A stretch of 64,000 nt of DNA from Thalassobacillus sp043497085 (GCA_043497085.1 JBIEKI010000004.1); one strand, 5' to 3'; shown: positions 24,436 through 32,854, counted from the first letter of the stretch. Notes: generated by a model from the letters alone, not told the origin. Numbers and translations are program-made.

Positions 24436-26356
24436 GTTCATTTACGGTTTTAAAATATTCCTCAGGTTTCTTCAACCATTTCCTTACACTTTCCACCCTT
24501 TTTGTCATACCGGCATCATCGCTTTTTTCCAACAAAGGTACAAGGTATTTACGTGACACCTGGAACGTCTCTTTCGCTTCTTTTAATGAGAATTCATTTT
24601 CCGTCACTTCATATAGTCGTTCAAAATAATCACGGATCGGATTTATATGGACAATATGTTTATCATCTATTTCCCAGGCTGAATGCTGCTGTAAAAAGAA
24701 CAGCCGTAATTCTCTCATCCAATCAGCCGGTATATCGTGCTCACTTCCATAATCATTCCATTCCTTCACTTGAAGGCCATCATTTTTCCAATCTTTTGTT
24801 AATGCTGTCATCCGTTTCAGCCATTTCTCAGGAAAATATGGCGAAAATTCCGGTAATGCGACAAATGGACCGGATGCTTTTAATTTGCCGCTCTCGATCC
24901 ATGCATCTACCAATTGACTGCCTACAGATTTTTTCAAAGGAAGCTGAGTGACTACCTCCGGTTTATTTCTCCCTGCCCTGAGCGGGTAAAGATGATGGTA
25001 CTCCCTCAAACGCTCTATAACGACATGAAGCATTCGCTCACTTTCTGAAAAAAGCATATACCCTTTATTAACTTTGATGATTCGTTTCCCGTCTATTTGG
25101 GAAGCTAATAGTTTATCTAATTGTTGTTCATCCATGGAGGTCTCTTTTAGTAATTGCTGTATATTCAACCATTTGTTCGCTTGTAACAGGTTTTCCAGCA
25201 ATTCATCTGGAGTAGTCCTGCTTTTTTCTTTCAGCATCTCGATCGTTTCATTACTGAATCTATGCTTTCCTGCATTCGGGTCGATCACTACTCCCCCTCC
25301 GATTGTTTCCACTGGTGTCGGCCTGCGAAGTATGAACCGGTCCCCTCTCTTGGCTACTACAGGCTCGTCTAATCGAAGCTGGCAAAATATTTCTTCTGTG
25401 CTTTCTGTTACCTCATTACGGTCGAAGAACACTATTTTTCCAGCCGCCTGTGTTGTACCGATATATATGTTTATAGGACCACGTTGTTTGATCGGGTAAC
25501 GAAGTTCATCAATCAATGTCGTCCGTACATCAATAATTCGGGTAACAAGGAAAGCATCATTTTTCACAATCACATCCCCACGCTTAACGTCCTCCTTACC
25601 AATCCCGGTAATATTAACAGCGGCACGCTGCCCGGCAAATGCCTGTTCCACTGGTTCATGGTGAACTTGAATTTGTCTGATTCTCGCTTTTTTATGTTGG
25701 GGGAGTATCGTGATATGATCCTCTGCTATCACACTTCCTTCAAAAATGGTTCCCCTGACAATCGTTCCCTGGCCTTTGATTGTAAAAGACTGATCGATCG
25801 GCATACGGAAGGAACCTGTTGTATCCCGAGTGGGCTGGACAGCAACCTTCTTTTCAATCAATTGTTCCAGCTCGGAAACCCCGTTTCCGGAAAGGCTGTC
25901 GACAAAAAGCAAGTCCGAATGCTGATAACTTTTCCCATTAATATACGAACGAATATCCTCTTCTACTAATTCCTTCATATCCTCATCAATCAAATCAGCT
26001 TTTGTAACTACTAATATAGCCTCATTCACCCCGAGTAAGGATAAAATATCCATATGCTCCTTGGTTTGCGGCATTATTCCTTCATCTCCAGCAACTACGA
26101 TGATAACTAAATCTATCCCGGCAACCCCCGCTATCATCTGTCTGATGAATTTTTCGTGGCCTGGTACATCTATGATCGATACATTCAAATCATGGTTTTG
26201 CAATTTCAATGGGGCAAAACCTGGCTCGATGGAAATATTACGGCTTTTTTCTTCTTTCAGACGATCGGTATCCACTTCTGTCAAAGCTTTTGTCAACGCT
26301 GTTTTCCCATGATCGATATGGCCAGCCATACCGATTGTAATATAACGATTCAGCAT
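24422..26356 (-). CDS. selB: selenocysteine-specific elongation factor
   Basis: A 644-residue GTPase that carries Sec-tRNA(Sec) to UGA codons by binding the SECIS. The G domain has GHIDHGKT at 12-19, DVPGHEKF and TKAD. The C-terminal part has the winged-helix repeats that bind RNA, ending near VRKWLKKPEEYF. The start is between two adjacent ATGs (26359 and 26356); the second gives better spacing from GAGGGGG. The frame stays open upstream to the stop of the sensor kinase gene, but the family N-terminus MLNRYITIGMAGHIDHGK sets the start here. Confidence 0.96.
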   Translation of the reverse strand: MLNRYITIGMAGHIDHGKTALTKALTEVDTDRLKEEKSRNISIEPGFAPLKLQNHDLNVSIIDVPGHEKFIRQMIAGVAGIDLVIIVVAGDEGIMPQTKEHMDILSLLGVNEAILVVTKADLIDEDMKELVEEDIRSYINGKSYQHSDLLFVDSLSGNGVSELEQLIEKKVAVQPTRDTTGSFRMPIDQSFTIKGQGTIVRGTIFEGSVIAEDHITILPQHKKARIRQIQVHHEPVEQAFAGQRAAVNITGIGKEDVKRGDVIVKNDAFLVTRIIDVRTTLIDELRYPIKQRGPINIYIGTTQAAGKIVFFDRNEVTESTEEIFCQLRLDEPVVAKRGDRFILRRPTPVETIGGGVVIDPNAGKHRFSNETIEMLKEKSRTTPDELLENLLQANKWLNIQQLLKETSMDEQQLDKLLASQIDGKRIIKVNKGYMLFSESERMLHVVIERLREYHHLYPLRAGRNKPEVVTQLPLKKSVGSQLVDAWIESGKLKASGPFVALPEFSPYFPEKWLKRMTALTKDWKNDGLQVKEWNDYGSEHDIPADWMRELRLFFLQQHSAWEIDDKHIVHINPIRDYFERLYEVTENEFSLKEAKETFQVSRKYLVPLLEKSDDAGMTKRVESVRKWLKKPEEYFKTVNEQEAD

Positions 26357-26393
26357 CATATCCCCCTCTTCTTTCAGCTGGGCTGGAACCCAT

Positions 26394-26423
26394 AAGAAAA
26401 ACACGCTTGCATGGCAAACGTGT
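26394..26423 (-). terminator. hairpin-T tract between the sensor kinase and selB
   Basis: On the minus strand ACACGTTTGC-CAT-GCAAGCGTGT is followed by TTTTTC, one base after the kinase TGA stop. It looks like an intrinsic terminator but leaves under 40 bases before selB for a promoter, so partial readthrough or attenuation is possible. Confidence 0.65.
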
Positions 26424-27520
26424 CATTCTGCTGGTAATACAAGCCGGAAAGTAGTTCCAATTTCAGCATTTGGATGGATTTCCATATATCCATTATGCTT
26501 ATCTAAAATCTGATTACTGATCATCAGTCCTAATCCGGTGCCATTTTTTTTCGTTGTAAAAAATGGCTCAGCTATCTTTTCTACCAGGTCGTCAGAAATG
26601 CCTTGGCCCTCATCAATGATATCAATATACGCCCGGTTCTCTATCCTGGATACTTTAATCTCCAGCAGTCCGCCTTCTTGCATAGCCTCTATGGCATTTT
26701 TAATAATATTGATGAAAACCTGTTTGATTTGTGATCGATCACAAAATACGAAAATGCCTGTTGGTATTTCCGTTCTTATGGTTATACTCTGCATTTTTGC
26801 TTGTGTGTTCATCAATGTGATCACATCTTCAAGCATTTCTTTTAAGGATTCACTGGTCCGTTCATCAGTCATCGGTTTTGATACAAAAAGCAATTCAGAG
26901 GTAACCGACTCCATCTTTTCGATTTCTTCTAACATGATTTTATAATATTCCTCTTCCTTACGAATTCCTGCCTGCAGCAATTGAAGGAAACCTTTCAAAG
27001 AAGTCAACGGGTTTCTGATTTCATGAGCGACGCTGGCAGCCAACTGCCCGGCCACTGTCATCTTTTCCGATTGCATCATCTGTTCTTCCATCATGTTATG
27101 GTCCGTTATATGCTGGGCAATGGTCAGTATATAAGTGTTACCGTCTTCTGGATTGTACCTTTTTGATACCATCGTACGCATCAGTAAATACCGGCCATTC
27201 TTATCCTTCACTAATAGGTTCGTGTGATGGGTCTGGTCCGGCTTCTGTCCAAGCAGGTTCCGAATCTTTTGATGATCTTTGATATGAAGGTAATCCCCCG
27301 CTTTGGAGTCCACGACTTCATCGACTTCAAAACCTAACCATCGAGTCACCGATTTAGAAATATATTTGATATATCCTTCCAAATCAAAAATCGTCACTAG
27401 ATCATTTCCGTTATGTTCAATCCACGACTGAAAACAATCGGGTAGAGAGGAATAATTAACATATGTATAAGGAGTATATTCTCCCTGCTGGTCAGATGAT
27501 CCAAGGTCATGGTTGCCCAT
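26423..27520 (-). CDS. PAS-domain sensor histidine kinase
   Basis: A 365-residue soluble kinase. A PAS domain covers about 30-140 (DLVTIFDLEGYIKYIS). The dimerisation region has His166 in SVAHEIRNPLTSLKGFLQLL, and the ATPase boxes are N (IIKNAIEAM), G1 (DEGQGIS) and G2 (GTGLGL). There is no membrane segment and no response regulator beside it. This build, and the ESVT/SELL segment after the H-box, resemble the sporulation kinases KinA/KinE that feed Spo0F. That role is likely but not proven. It sits inside the selenocysteine cluster, upstream of selB. Confidence 0.88.
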   Translation of the reverse strand: MGNHDLGSSDQQGEYTPYTYVNYSSLPDCFQSWIEHNGNDLVTIFDLEGYIKYISKSVTRWLGFEVDEVVDSKAGDYLHIKDHQKIRNLLGQKPDQTHHTNLLVKDKNGRYLLMRTMVSKRYNPEDGNTYILTIAQHITDHNMMEEQMMQSEKMTVAGQLAASVAHEIRNPLTSLKGFLQLLQAGIRKEEEYYKIMLEEIEKMESVTSELLFVSKPMTDERTSESLKEMLEDVITLMNTQAKMQSITIRTEIPTGIFVFCDRSQIKQVFINIIKNAIEAMQEGGLLEIKVSRIENRAYIDIIDEGQGISDDLVEKIAEPFFTTKKNGTGLGLMISNQILDKHNGYMEIHPNAEIGTTFRLVLPAE

Positions 27521-27627
27521 TCTACCCGCCCCTTCCTTTCTATCTAAATATATAGTATCCTACTTTGAAAAGCTACATCAAGTTGTAGAATGAATTTTAA
27601 GGTGAAAAAGATACTGAAATGAAAAGC

Positions 27628-27656
27628 TTGTCAATTTATCCCTCAGCTTTTATAAT
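27628..27656 (+). promoter_or_regulatory. tRNA-Sec promoter
   Basis: TTGTCA and a perfect TATAAT are 17 bases apart, 31 bases before the mature tRNA, so the leader would be about 24 bases. Confidence 0.8.
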
Positions 27657-27686
27657 GACTTATGTTACATACAGGGCAATTTTCAT

Positions 27687-27783
27687 GGGGCTGGTTGCTA
27701 TGCTGGTGCAGGCCACAGTCTTCAAAACTGCTTGTGAGGCGCGTGTCGTCTCAGGTGGGTTCGATTCCCACACAGTCCCGCCA
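27687..27783 (+). tRNA. selC: selenocysteine tRNA (anticodon UCA)
   Basis: A 97-base tRNA with the features of bacterial tRNA-Sec. The anticodon loop is CTTCAAA with UCA at 27722-27724. The acceptor has eight positions (GGGGCTGG with ACAGTCCC, one G-U pair and one mismatch at position 8). The long extra arm TGAGGCG-CGTGT-CGTCTCA has seven pairs. The T arm is GTGGG-TTCGATT-CCCAC and CCA is encoded. It decodes the UGA of selD. Confidence 0.95.
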
Positions 27784-27902
27784 AATAATTCAACTTTATC
27801 ATACTATAATCTGACAAACAGGTAAAACTTTCGACCTAATTTGTCATGATTTCTATCGTTAAAATTTGATTGTTACCAATATATGATGAAATAGGTGGTA
27901 TT

Positions 27903-28337
27903 ATGTCCGGAGGATTTGCAGCGTTTATAATTGGCTGGGTCATCATCATGGTTGTCCTGCTGAGTATCGGCGGATTCTTTATGTTCCGGAAGTTTTTAAA
28001 ACGGCTTCCGAAAGAAGATGGGAAATCCGATATGGATTGGGAAGAGTATTACTTAGAAAAATCCAAGCATATGTGGGGAGATAAAGAAAAGCAATTATTA
28101 GAGGATCTCGTCTCTCCGGTCCCAGAACTGTTTCGGGACATCGCGCGTCAAAAGATTGCAAGTAAAATCGGAGAAGTAGCCCTGAAAAAAAACCGAAAAA
28201 AAATAACACAGGATGTTATTATCGAAGGTTATATTATTGCTACACCGAAGCGGGATCATAAATTTCTAATCAAAACCCTTGAACAGAAGGATATTGATCT
28301 GACGCCTTACCAATATCTGTTCCATGAACAAACATAA
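27903..28337 (+). CDS. yneK: DUF2621 membrane protein YneK
   Basis: A 144-residue protein with one N-terminal membrane helix (about 5-27, FAAFIIGWVIIMVVLLSIGG) and a charged cytosolic domain (DWEEYYLEKSKHMWGDKEK). Size and sequence fit YneK/DUF2621, whose role is unknown. The ATG at 27903 has AGGTGG before it. It stands next to ccdC as in B. subtilis. Confidence 0.85.
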   Translation: MSGGFAAFIIGWVIIMVVLLSIGGFFMFRKFLKRLPKEDGKSDMDWEEYYLEKSKHMWGDKEKQLLEDLVSPVPELFRDIARQKIASKIGEVALKKNRKKITQDVIIEGYIIATPKRDHKFLIKTLEQKDIDLTPYQYLFHEQT

Positions 28338-28374
28338 AGCCTGTCCGAACCTTTTAAGTTCTGGACAGGCTTTC
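28336..28374. terminator. bidirectional terminator between yneK and ccdC
   Basis: AAAGCCTGTCC / GGACAGGCTTT hairpin with TTTC tail, between convergent genes. Confidence 0.8.
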
Positions 28375-28875
28375 TTTCATTACTTCATTTTTAGGCAGGG
28401 ACTTTGCCAGCTGCAAATAACGGTACAGCATTGTTATCCGCCATGTAACAATCATGCCGAAGGCTAATAAGAAAAACATACCACTTGTTTCACCAATGGA
28501 AACATGTTGTCCAATCAACAGCTTCAATACTATCCTTAGCCCCAGTAGTCCGAATAAGATGAACATAAAGGCTTTGGAAGGTTTAAGGTAAATATCCCCT
28601 TCTCTTATCTCGAAGTTTGAGGTCTTTATCAAAAAGATAGAGAATAAAGCCCCGACACTCAAAGCTTCTAAAACTTGTATCCATTCGACACGGAAGATAG
28701 GAAGTACAAACATGAATGCTCCTGTACTCATAAACAGCGGTGGTAGTATGATCTTTTTTACACTGGCAGGACGGCGGGCAGCCCTCATCCTTACGAAAAT
28801 CATCGCTGTGGCCATGAAGGCTGCTACAACTGTACTTGCAATCAACCAAAACATATTCAATCCACTCATTTCCAT
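28354..28875 (-). CDS. ccdC: CcdC-family membrane protein
   Basis: A 173-residue polytopic protein with about five hydrophobic helices, corresponding to CcdC (YneJ). B. subtilis ccdC is linked to ccdA, the thiol-disulfide protein of cytochrome c maturation, but is itself not essential for it. Here neither ccdA nor yneI is next to it; an mnhB-like gene takes that place. Confidence 0.82.
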   Translation of the reverse strand: MEMSGLNMFWLIASTVVAAFMATAMIFVRMRAARRPASVKKIILPPLFMSTGAFMFVLPIFRVEWIQVLEALSVGALFSIFLIKTSNFEIREGDIYLKPSKAFMFILFGLLGLRIVLKLLIGQHVSIGETSGMFFLLAFGMIVTWRITMLYRYLQLAKSLPKNEVMKESLSRT

Positions 28876-28938
28876 GCTTTAACTAAAACGTGGCTTTCTG
28901 GATTCCGCTACCATAAGGACCACATTCCGAATGGTTTA

Positions 28939-29385
28939 TTAGGAAAGTTCTTCATCTCCATGATCCTGGGCGATGGTCAAAATGATGGTCATCGTAACAC
29001 CTATGACAGTCAAATATACGCCGAGGTCAAAAAGCAACGCTGTTGCAAGTTCTGTCTTCCCAAGGATCGGCAGTTGAAAATAAGCGAATGTCTGGCTTAA
29101 GAAAGGCTGACCGAAAAGGAAAGAACCTACTCCAGTAGCTACTGCGATTAAAAGCCCTATAGGAATGACAACTCGAAAGTTTATCGGAATGATTTTAGAA
29201 ACAGCTTTCATTCCATAGGCCATATACATCAAAACGATGGCAGTTGAGGTCATCAAACCTCCGATAAAACCGCCGCCTGGTTTATTATGTCCGGCAAAAA
29301 ACAAGTAGATGGAAAATGCGAACAAAATGAAGGCGATCAAGGTTGTGGCTGTCCTAAGAATCAAATCATTTGTTTTTATCATCAT
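28939..29385 (-). CDS. mnhB: Mrp-type Na+/H+ antiporter subunit B, isolated
   Basis: A 148-residue membrane protein with four helices. NDLILRTATTLIAFILFAFS and GHNKPGGGFIGGL (about 33-45) are the MnhB/MrpB signature. The Mrp antiporter is a seven-subunit complex normally encoded as one operon, but no other mrp gene is in this window. It may be a spare subunit, act alone, or work with subunits encoded elsewhere. GGAGTTACTGC precedes the ATG. Confidence 0.88.
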   Translation of the reverse strand: MMIKTNDLILRTATTLIAFILFAFSIYLFFAGHNKPGGGFIGGLMTSTAIVLMYMAYGMKAVSKIIPINFRVVIPIGLLIAVATGVGSFLFGQPFLSQTFAYFQLPILGKTELATALLFDLGVYLTVIGVTMTIILTIAQDHGDEELS

Positions 29386-29618
29386 GCAGTAACTCCTTTA
29401 TGACGTAGATAGTATTAATTTTAATATAAAATCATGTCAAAATCCATAGTTTGATACCAGGGGAACTATCACAACATACCCCAGGTGTTTAACTATCGTC
29501 TTTTACATGGCTATAAAAAGCAAAATATGTAAAACTTAAAAATTGAACATTTTGTGAAAATAGCTTATAGTTAAGGTAATCATAGAAAGAATCGTAAAAA
29601 CTAAAGTGGGGGTGCGGT

Positions 29619-29843
29619 ATGGTTCGGACAGCTATTTCCCTGGTTATGAGCTTTGTTTTCCTGGTGATTCAAACAATGATTGTTATGGGAATCAAGGAAT
29701 ACGAGATGATTTATTTTGACAATTATTCCTTGCTTGCATCCGTATTGGCTGTAAACTTTTTTTTAAGCTTTTCCATATTGACCAATATTAAATTTTGGAT
29801 CAATGGACGCTATGAAAAGTCCAACTCTCCTATTGATCAATAA
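29619..29843 (+). CDS. unknown small membrane protein
   Basis: A 74-residue protein with two predicted membrane helices (about 5-24 and 40-60) and a charged tail (GRYEKSNSPIDQ). GTGGGGGTGCGGT precedes the ATG. No family is recognised. It lies between mnhB and yneF and has its own terminator. Confidence 0.6.
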   Translation: MVRTAISLVMSFVFLVIQTMIVMGIKEYEMIYFDNYSLLASVLAVNFFLSFSILTNIKFWINGRYEKSNSPIDQ

Positions 29844-29849
29844 TTAGTA

Positions 29850-29887
29850 GAAAAAAACCTTCTTTCTTTATTAGAAAGAAGGTTTTT
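29850..29887. terminator. bidirectional terminator before yneF
   Basis: AAAACCTTCTTTC / GAAAGAAGGTTTT stem with T tract on the plus strand and A tract on the other side. Confidence 0.85.
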
Positions 29888-29891
29888 AATG

Positions 29892-30119
29892 TTATTTGGT
29901 TTGTTGATTATTCATGGAACGCATCATCTGATTAATCTTTTTCTGTGATGGTTTCTGTCCCATTTGCATCATCAACGTACGTAACATTTGTTCATTAATA
30001 GGAGGGTTCTTCTTCAAATAGTTCATCATATACTTTCTCGCAATGAAAAACCCCAGGGCTACACCACCGATAAGCGCCAGGATGGCAATGATGATTACCC
30101 ATACGATACCCAAGCTCAT
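29892..30119 (-). CDS. yneF: UPF0154 membrane protein YneF
   Basis: A 75-residue protein with one N-terminal helix (VWVIIIAILALIGGVALGFF, about 6-25) and the conserved tail YLKKNPPINEQMLRTLMMQM. The start at 30119 is the family N-terminus; the open frame upstream runs into the sirA region. Function unknown. The order sirA-yneF is kept from B. subtilis. Confidence 0.88.
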   Translation of the reverse strand: MSLGIVWVIIIAILALIGGVALGFFIARKYMMNYLKKNPPINEQMLRTLMMQMGQKPSQKKINQMMRSMNNQQTK

Positions 30120-30242
30120 TCTCCGTCTTCCTCCTTCATGTTGTCTCTTATACAGTATAGTAAAATGGACATAAGAATACAATAGCATGTCTCCTGTAAG
30201 AGTGCGTGCTATTTCTTTTTCCTGCCTTTTTTCCATACGTAC

Positions 30243-30668
30243 CTATAATAGCATTTCTTTCCTTTGGGGGGAAATCCACCCATATTGCTGAAAATGGTAT
30301 TCTGCAATGAAAAAGCAGCGGTCGATCATTCGGAGTTTTTGAAATAAAATCTGTTCCGCCTCCATGAAACTATTACACTGTATAAGACACATTTCTTTTG
30401 TTATCTCTATTATACCACGGGTTTCAACCCATTTCGTCACCTTTTTGCCTTCTATCAGTTTCCTATGATTATATCTCGGACTATTTTTCAACAAACACAC
30501 CAGAGAGTTATCGGGAAACGGCTTAGTGATAAATTCGAATTGCAATTTATATAAATCTTTATGTGAATGATTATGATACTCTTGGAAAAATCGGAACAAT
30601 AATTCCGTTTTATAATAATATTCTTTCGCAATTTCCTCTTTGACAGCATAGACATAGTAAAGATGCAT
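30243..30668 (-). CDS. sirA: sporulation inhibitor of replication SirA
   Basis: A 141-residue protein. YYVYAVKEEIAKEYYYKTEL at the start and QQYGWISPQRKEMLL at the end match SirA (YneE), which binds DnaA domain I and stops new replication rounds during sporulation. It lies between tkt and yneF as in B. subtilis. The upstream region has two Spo0A boxes and a promoter with a 21-base spacer, matching its known activation by phosphorylated Spo0A. GGAGGG precedes the ATG. Confidence 0.87.
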   Translation of the reverse strand: MHLYYVYAVKEEIAKEYYYKTELLFRFFQEYHNHSHKDLYKLQFEFITKPFPDNSLVCLLKNSPRYNHRKLIEGKKVTKWVETRGIIEITKEMCLIQCNSFMEAEQILFQKLRMIDRCFFIAEYHFQQYGWISPQRKEMLL

Positions 30669-30694
30669 GCAGCAATCCCTCCTGTTTGAGGGAT

Positions 30695-30762
30695 ATTATA
30701 TCGGTTGTACATCGATAAATCTGTCAAAAGCTGAAAAAGAATCCATCGAGTTTTGTCGAATT
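30695..30762 (-). promoter_or_regulatory. Spo0A-activated sirA promoter
   Basis: On the minus strand TTGACA (30727-30722) and a perfect TATAAT (30700-30695) are 21 bases apart, too far for normal sigma-A activity but like spoIIG. A Spo0A box overlaps the -35 (TTTTGACAG) and another (TTCGACAAAA, 30760-30751) is 31 bases upstream, about three helical turns. Confidence 0.72.
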
Positions 30763-30780
30763 GAAAAATAATACATAGAA

Positions 30781-30819
30781 GGAAAGAAAAGACTGCCTCT
30801 AACCGGAGAGACAGCCTTT
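30781..30819 (-). terminator. tkt terminator
   Basis: On the minus strand AAGGCTGTCTCT / AGAGGCAGTCTT pairs fully with two G-U pairs and is followed by TTTTC. The same stem has mismatches on the plus strand, so it acts for tkt. Confidence 0.75.
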
Positions 30820-30850
30820 AGAGCATGTCGACTACACGCTTATATTTCCA

Positions 30851-32854
30851 TTACTTGAACAGTTTTTCTGTTTCTTTAACTACATTTTCTACTGTAAATC
30901 CATATTCTTTCATTACAGTTTCTCCTGGAGCAGAAGCACCAAAGGTATCTATACCAAGTACAGACCCGTCCAAGCCAACATAACGCTCCCAACCGAAAGG
31001 AGAAGCCATTTCGATAGCTAGACGCTTGGTTACTGCTTTTGGAAGAACACTTTCTTTGTAATCATCCGACTGGACATTGAAACGATCAAAGGATGGCATG
31101 CTTATGACACTCACATCGTAGCCTTTTTCCTTCAATTCTTTTTGCGCAGCTACAGCAAGCTGAACTTCAGACCCAGTGGCCAACAACAAGGCATCTGGAG
31201 TTCCTTTGTCGGCCGGGCTCAATACATATGCACCTTTTTTCACACCTTCATATGCTTTCTCTGCTGTCCCAGGTAATGTAGGCAGACCTTGTCGAGTCAG
31301 TACAAGGGCATTAGGTGTAGTGTTGGATTCTAAAGCGACACGCCATGCAGCACTGGATTCATTACCGTCTGCTGGACGGATGACAGAAAGGTTCGGCATT
31401 GCACGAAGTGATGCCAACTGTTCAATTGGTTCATGAGTAGGACCATCTTCACCGACAGCAATTGAATCGTGAGTGAAGACATAGTTCACTGGTAAATTCA
31501 TTAACGCTGACAGACGGATGGCCGGACGCATGTAATCACTGAACACGAAGAATGTTCCAGCATACGCTTTTAAGCCGCCATGTAACGCCATGCCATTCAA
31601 TGCTGTTGCCATTGCAAACTCACGTACACCGAACCAGATATTTCTGCCGGCATAGTTGTTTTTGGAAAAATCATCTTCACCTTTTACAGCTGTTTTATTA
31701 GAACCGGCAAGGTCAGCACTACCACCAAAGAAATACGGGATAGCTTCAGATAATGCGTTGATTGCTTCTCCTGAAGAAGCACGTGTTGCTAACTTATCTT
31801 CTTCGGTATAAGCAGGAAGGGACTTCTCCCATCCTTCCGGCAGTTCCCCTTTCATCGCCAATTCCAGTTCTGCGGCCAACTCAGGGTTCGCGTTTTTATA
31901 TTCATCAAGTAATGCTTTCCATTCGGACTCTTTTTGTTCCCCGTTCTTTTGGATCTTTTCCTTAAAGTCCTGATAAACTTCCTCAGGTACATGGAATGCC
32001 TCATCATGTTCCCACTTATAATGTTGTTTTGCTGCATTGGCTTCTTCTTCCCCTAATGGAGCACCATGGGAATCAGATTTCCCTGACTTGTTTGGAGAAC
32101 CATAGCCGATGACCGTTTTTACTTCGATCATGGTCGGCTGATCAGTATTAGCTTTGGCTTCTTTGATCGCTTCACTGATAGCTTTTGTGTCATTTCCGTC
32201 CTCTACACGAATCACTTGCCAGCCATATGCCTTATAACGACCCTCTACACTTTCAGAAAAAGCACGATTCAAGTCTCCATCAAGGGAAATATCATTGGAA
32301 TCATATAAAACGATTAGTTTTCCAAGTCCAAGATGGCCTGCAAGAGAGGCAGATTCCTGGGAAACGCCTTCCATCAAGTCTCCATCACTACAGATACAAT
32401 ACGTATAGTGATCGACTACATGATGGTCTTCGGTATTATACTTGGCCGCAAGATGCGCTTCAGCCATTGCCATACCAGTGGACATGGAAATGCCCTGACC
32501 TAATGGGCCTGTCGTTGCCTCTACACCATCCGTATGACCAAACTCCGGATGCCCTGGTGTCTTGGATCCCCATTGACGGAAATTTTTCAAATCCTCCATG
32601 GTAACGTTATAACCGGAAAGATGAAGCAAGCTGTATATCAACATGGAACCGTGTCCTGCTGATAACACAAAACGGTCACGATTGAACCAGTTTGAATTTT
32701 TAGGGTTGTGGTTCATATACTCCGTCCAAAGCGTATAAGCCATTGGAGCTGCCCCCATCGGCATACCTGGGTGGCCGGAATTAGCTTTTTCTACGGCATC
32801 GATTGTCAATGTCCGTATCGTGTTGATAGATGTCTGTTCGATTGTGTTTGACAT
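30851..32854 (-). CDS. tkt: transketolase
   Basis: A 667-residue thiamine-diphosphate enzyme of the pentose phosphate pathway. GHPGMPMGAAPMAY near the start, GDGDLMEG-like SDGDLMEGVSQE (about 152-163) for the cofactor and EDGPTHEPIEQLASLRAMP in the pyrimidine domain are the family blocks. The start at 32854 (MSNTIEQTS) follows AAAGGGGA; nine more in-frame codons upstream are not used. Confidence 0.97.
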   Translation of the reverse strand: MSNTIEQTSINTIRTLTIDAVEKANSGHPGMPMGAAPMAYTLWTEYMNHNPKNSNWFNRDRFVLSAGHGSMLIYSLLHLSGYNVTMEDLKNFRQWGSKTPGHPEFGHTDGVEATTGPLGQGISMSTGMAMAEAHLAAKYNTEDHHVVDHYTYCICSDGDLMEGVSQESASLAGHLGLGKLIVLYDSNDISLDGDLNRAFSESVEGRYKAYGWQVIRVEDGNDTKAISEAIKEAKANTDQPTMIEVKTVIGYGSPNKSGKSDSHGAPLGEEEANAAKQHYKWEHDEAFHVPEEVYQDFKEKIQKNGEQKESEWKALLDEYKNANPELAAELELAMKGELPEGWEKSLPAYTEEDKLATRASSGEAINALSEAIPYFFGGSADLAGSNKTAVKGEDDFSKNNYAGRNIWFGVREFAMATALNGMALHGGLKAYAGTFFVFSDYMRPAIRLSALMNLPVNYVFTHDSIAVGEDGPTHEPIEQLASLRAMPNLSVIRPADGNESSAAWRVALESNTTPNALVLTRQGLPTLPGTAEKAYEGVKKGAYVLSPADKGTPDALLLATGSEVQLAVAAQKELKEKGYDVSVISMPSFDRFNVQSDDYKESVLPKAVTKRLAIEMASPFGWERYVGLDGSVLGIDTFGASAPGETVMKEYGFTVENVVKETEKLFK

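Noticed and set aside
26423..26425. Kinase TGA as a true selenocysteine codon
   Set aside because: The kinase ends normally after its last ATPase motif, and the hairpin loop is only about 11 bases from the TGA, too close for SECIS. Kept only as a speculative readthrough idea.
30676..30693. TCCCTC-CTGTTT-GAGGGA hairpin that would cover the sirA ribosome site
   Set aside because: The predicted transcription start, about seven bases after the TATAAT, lies inside the first arm, so the stem would not exist in the mRNA.
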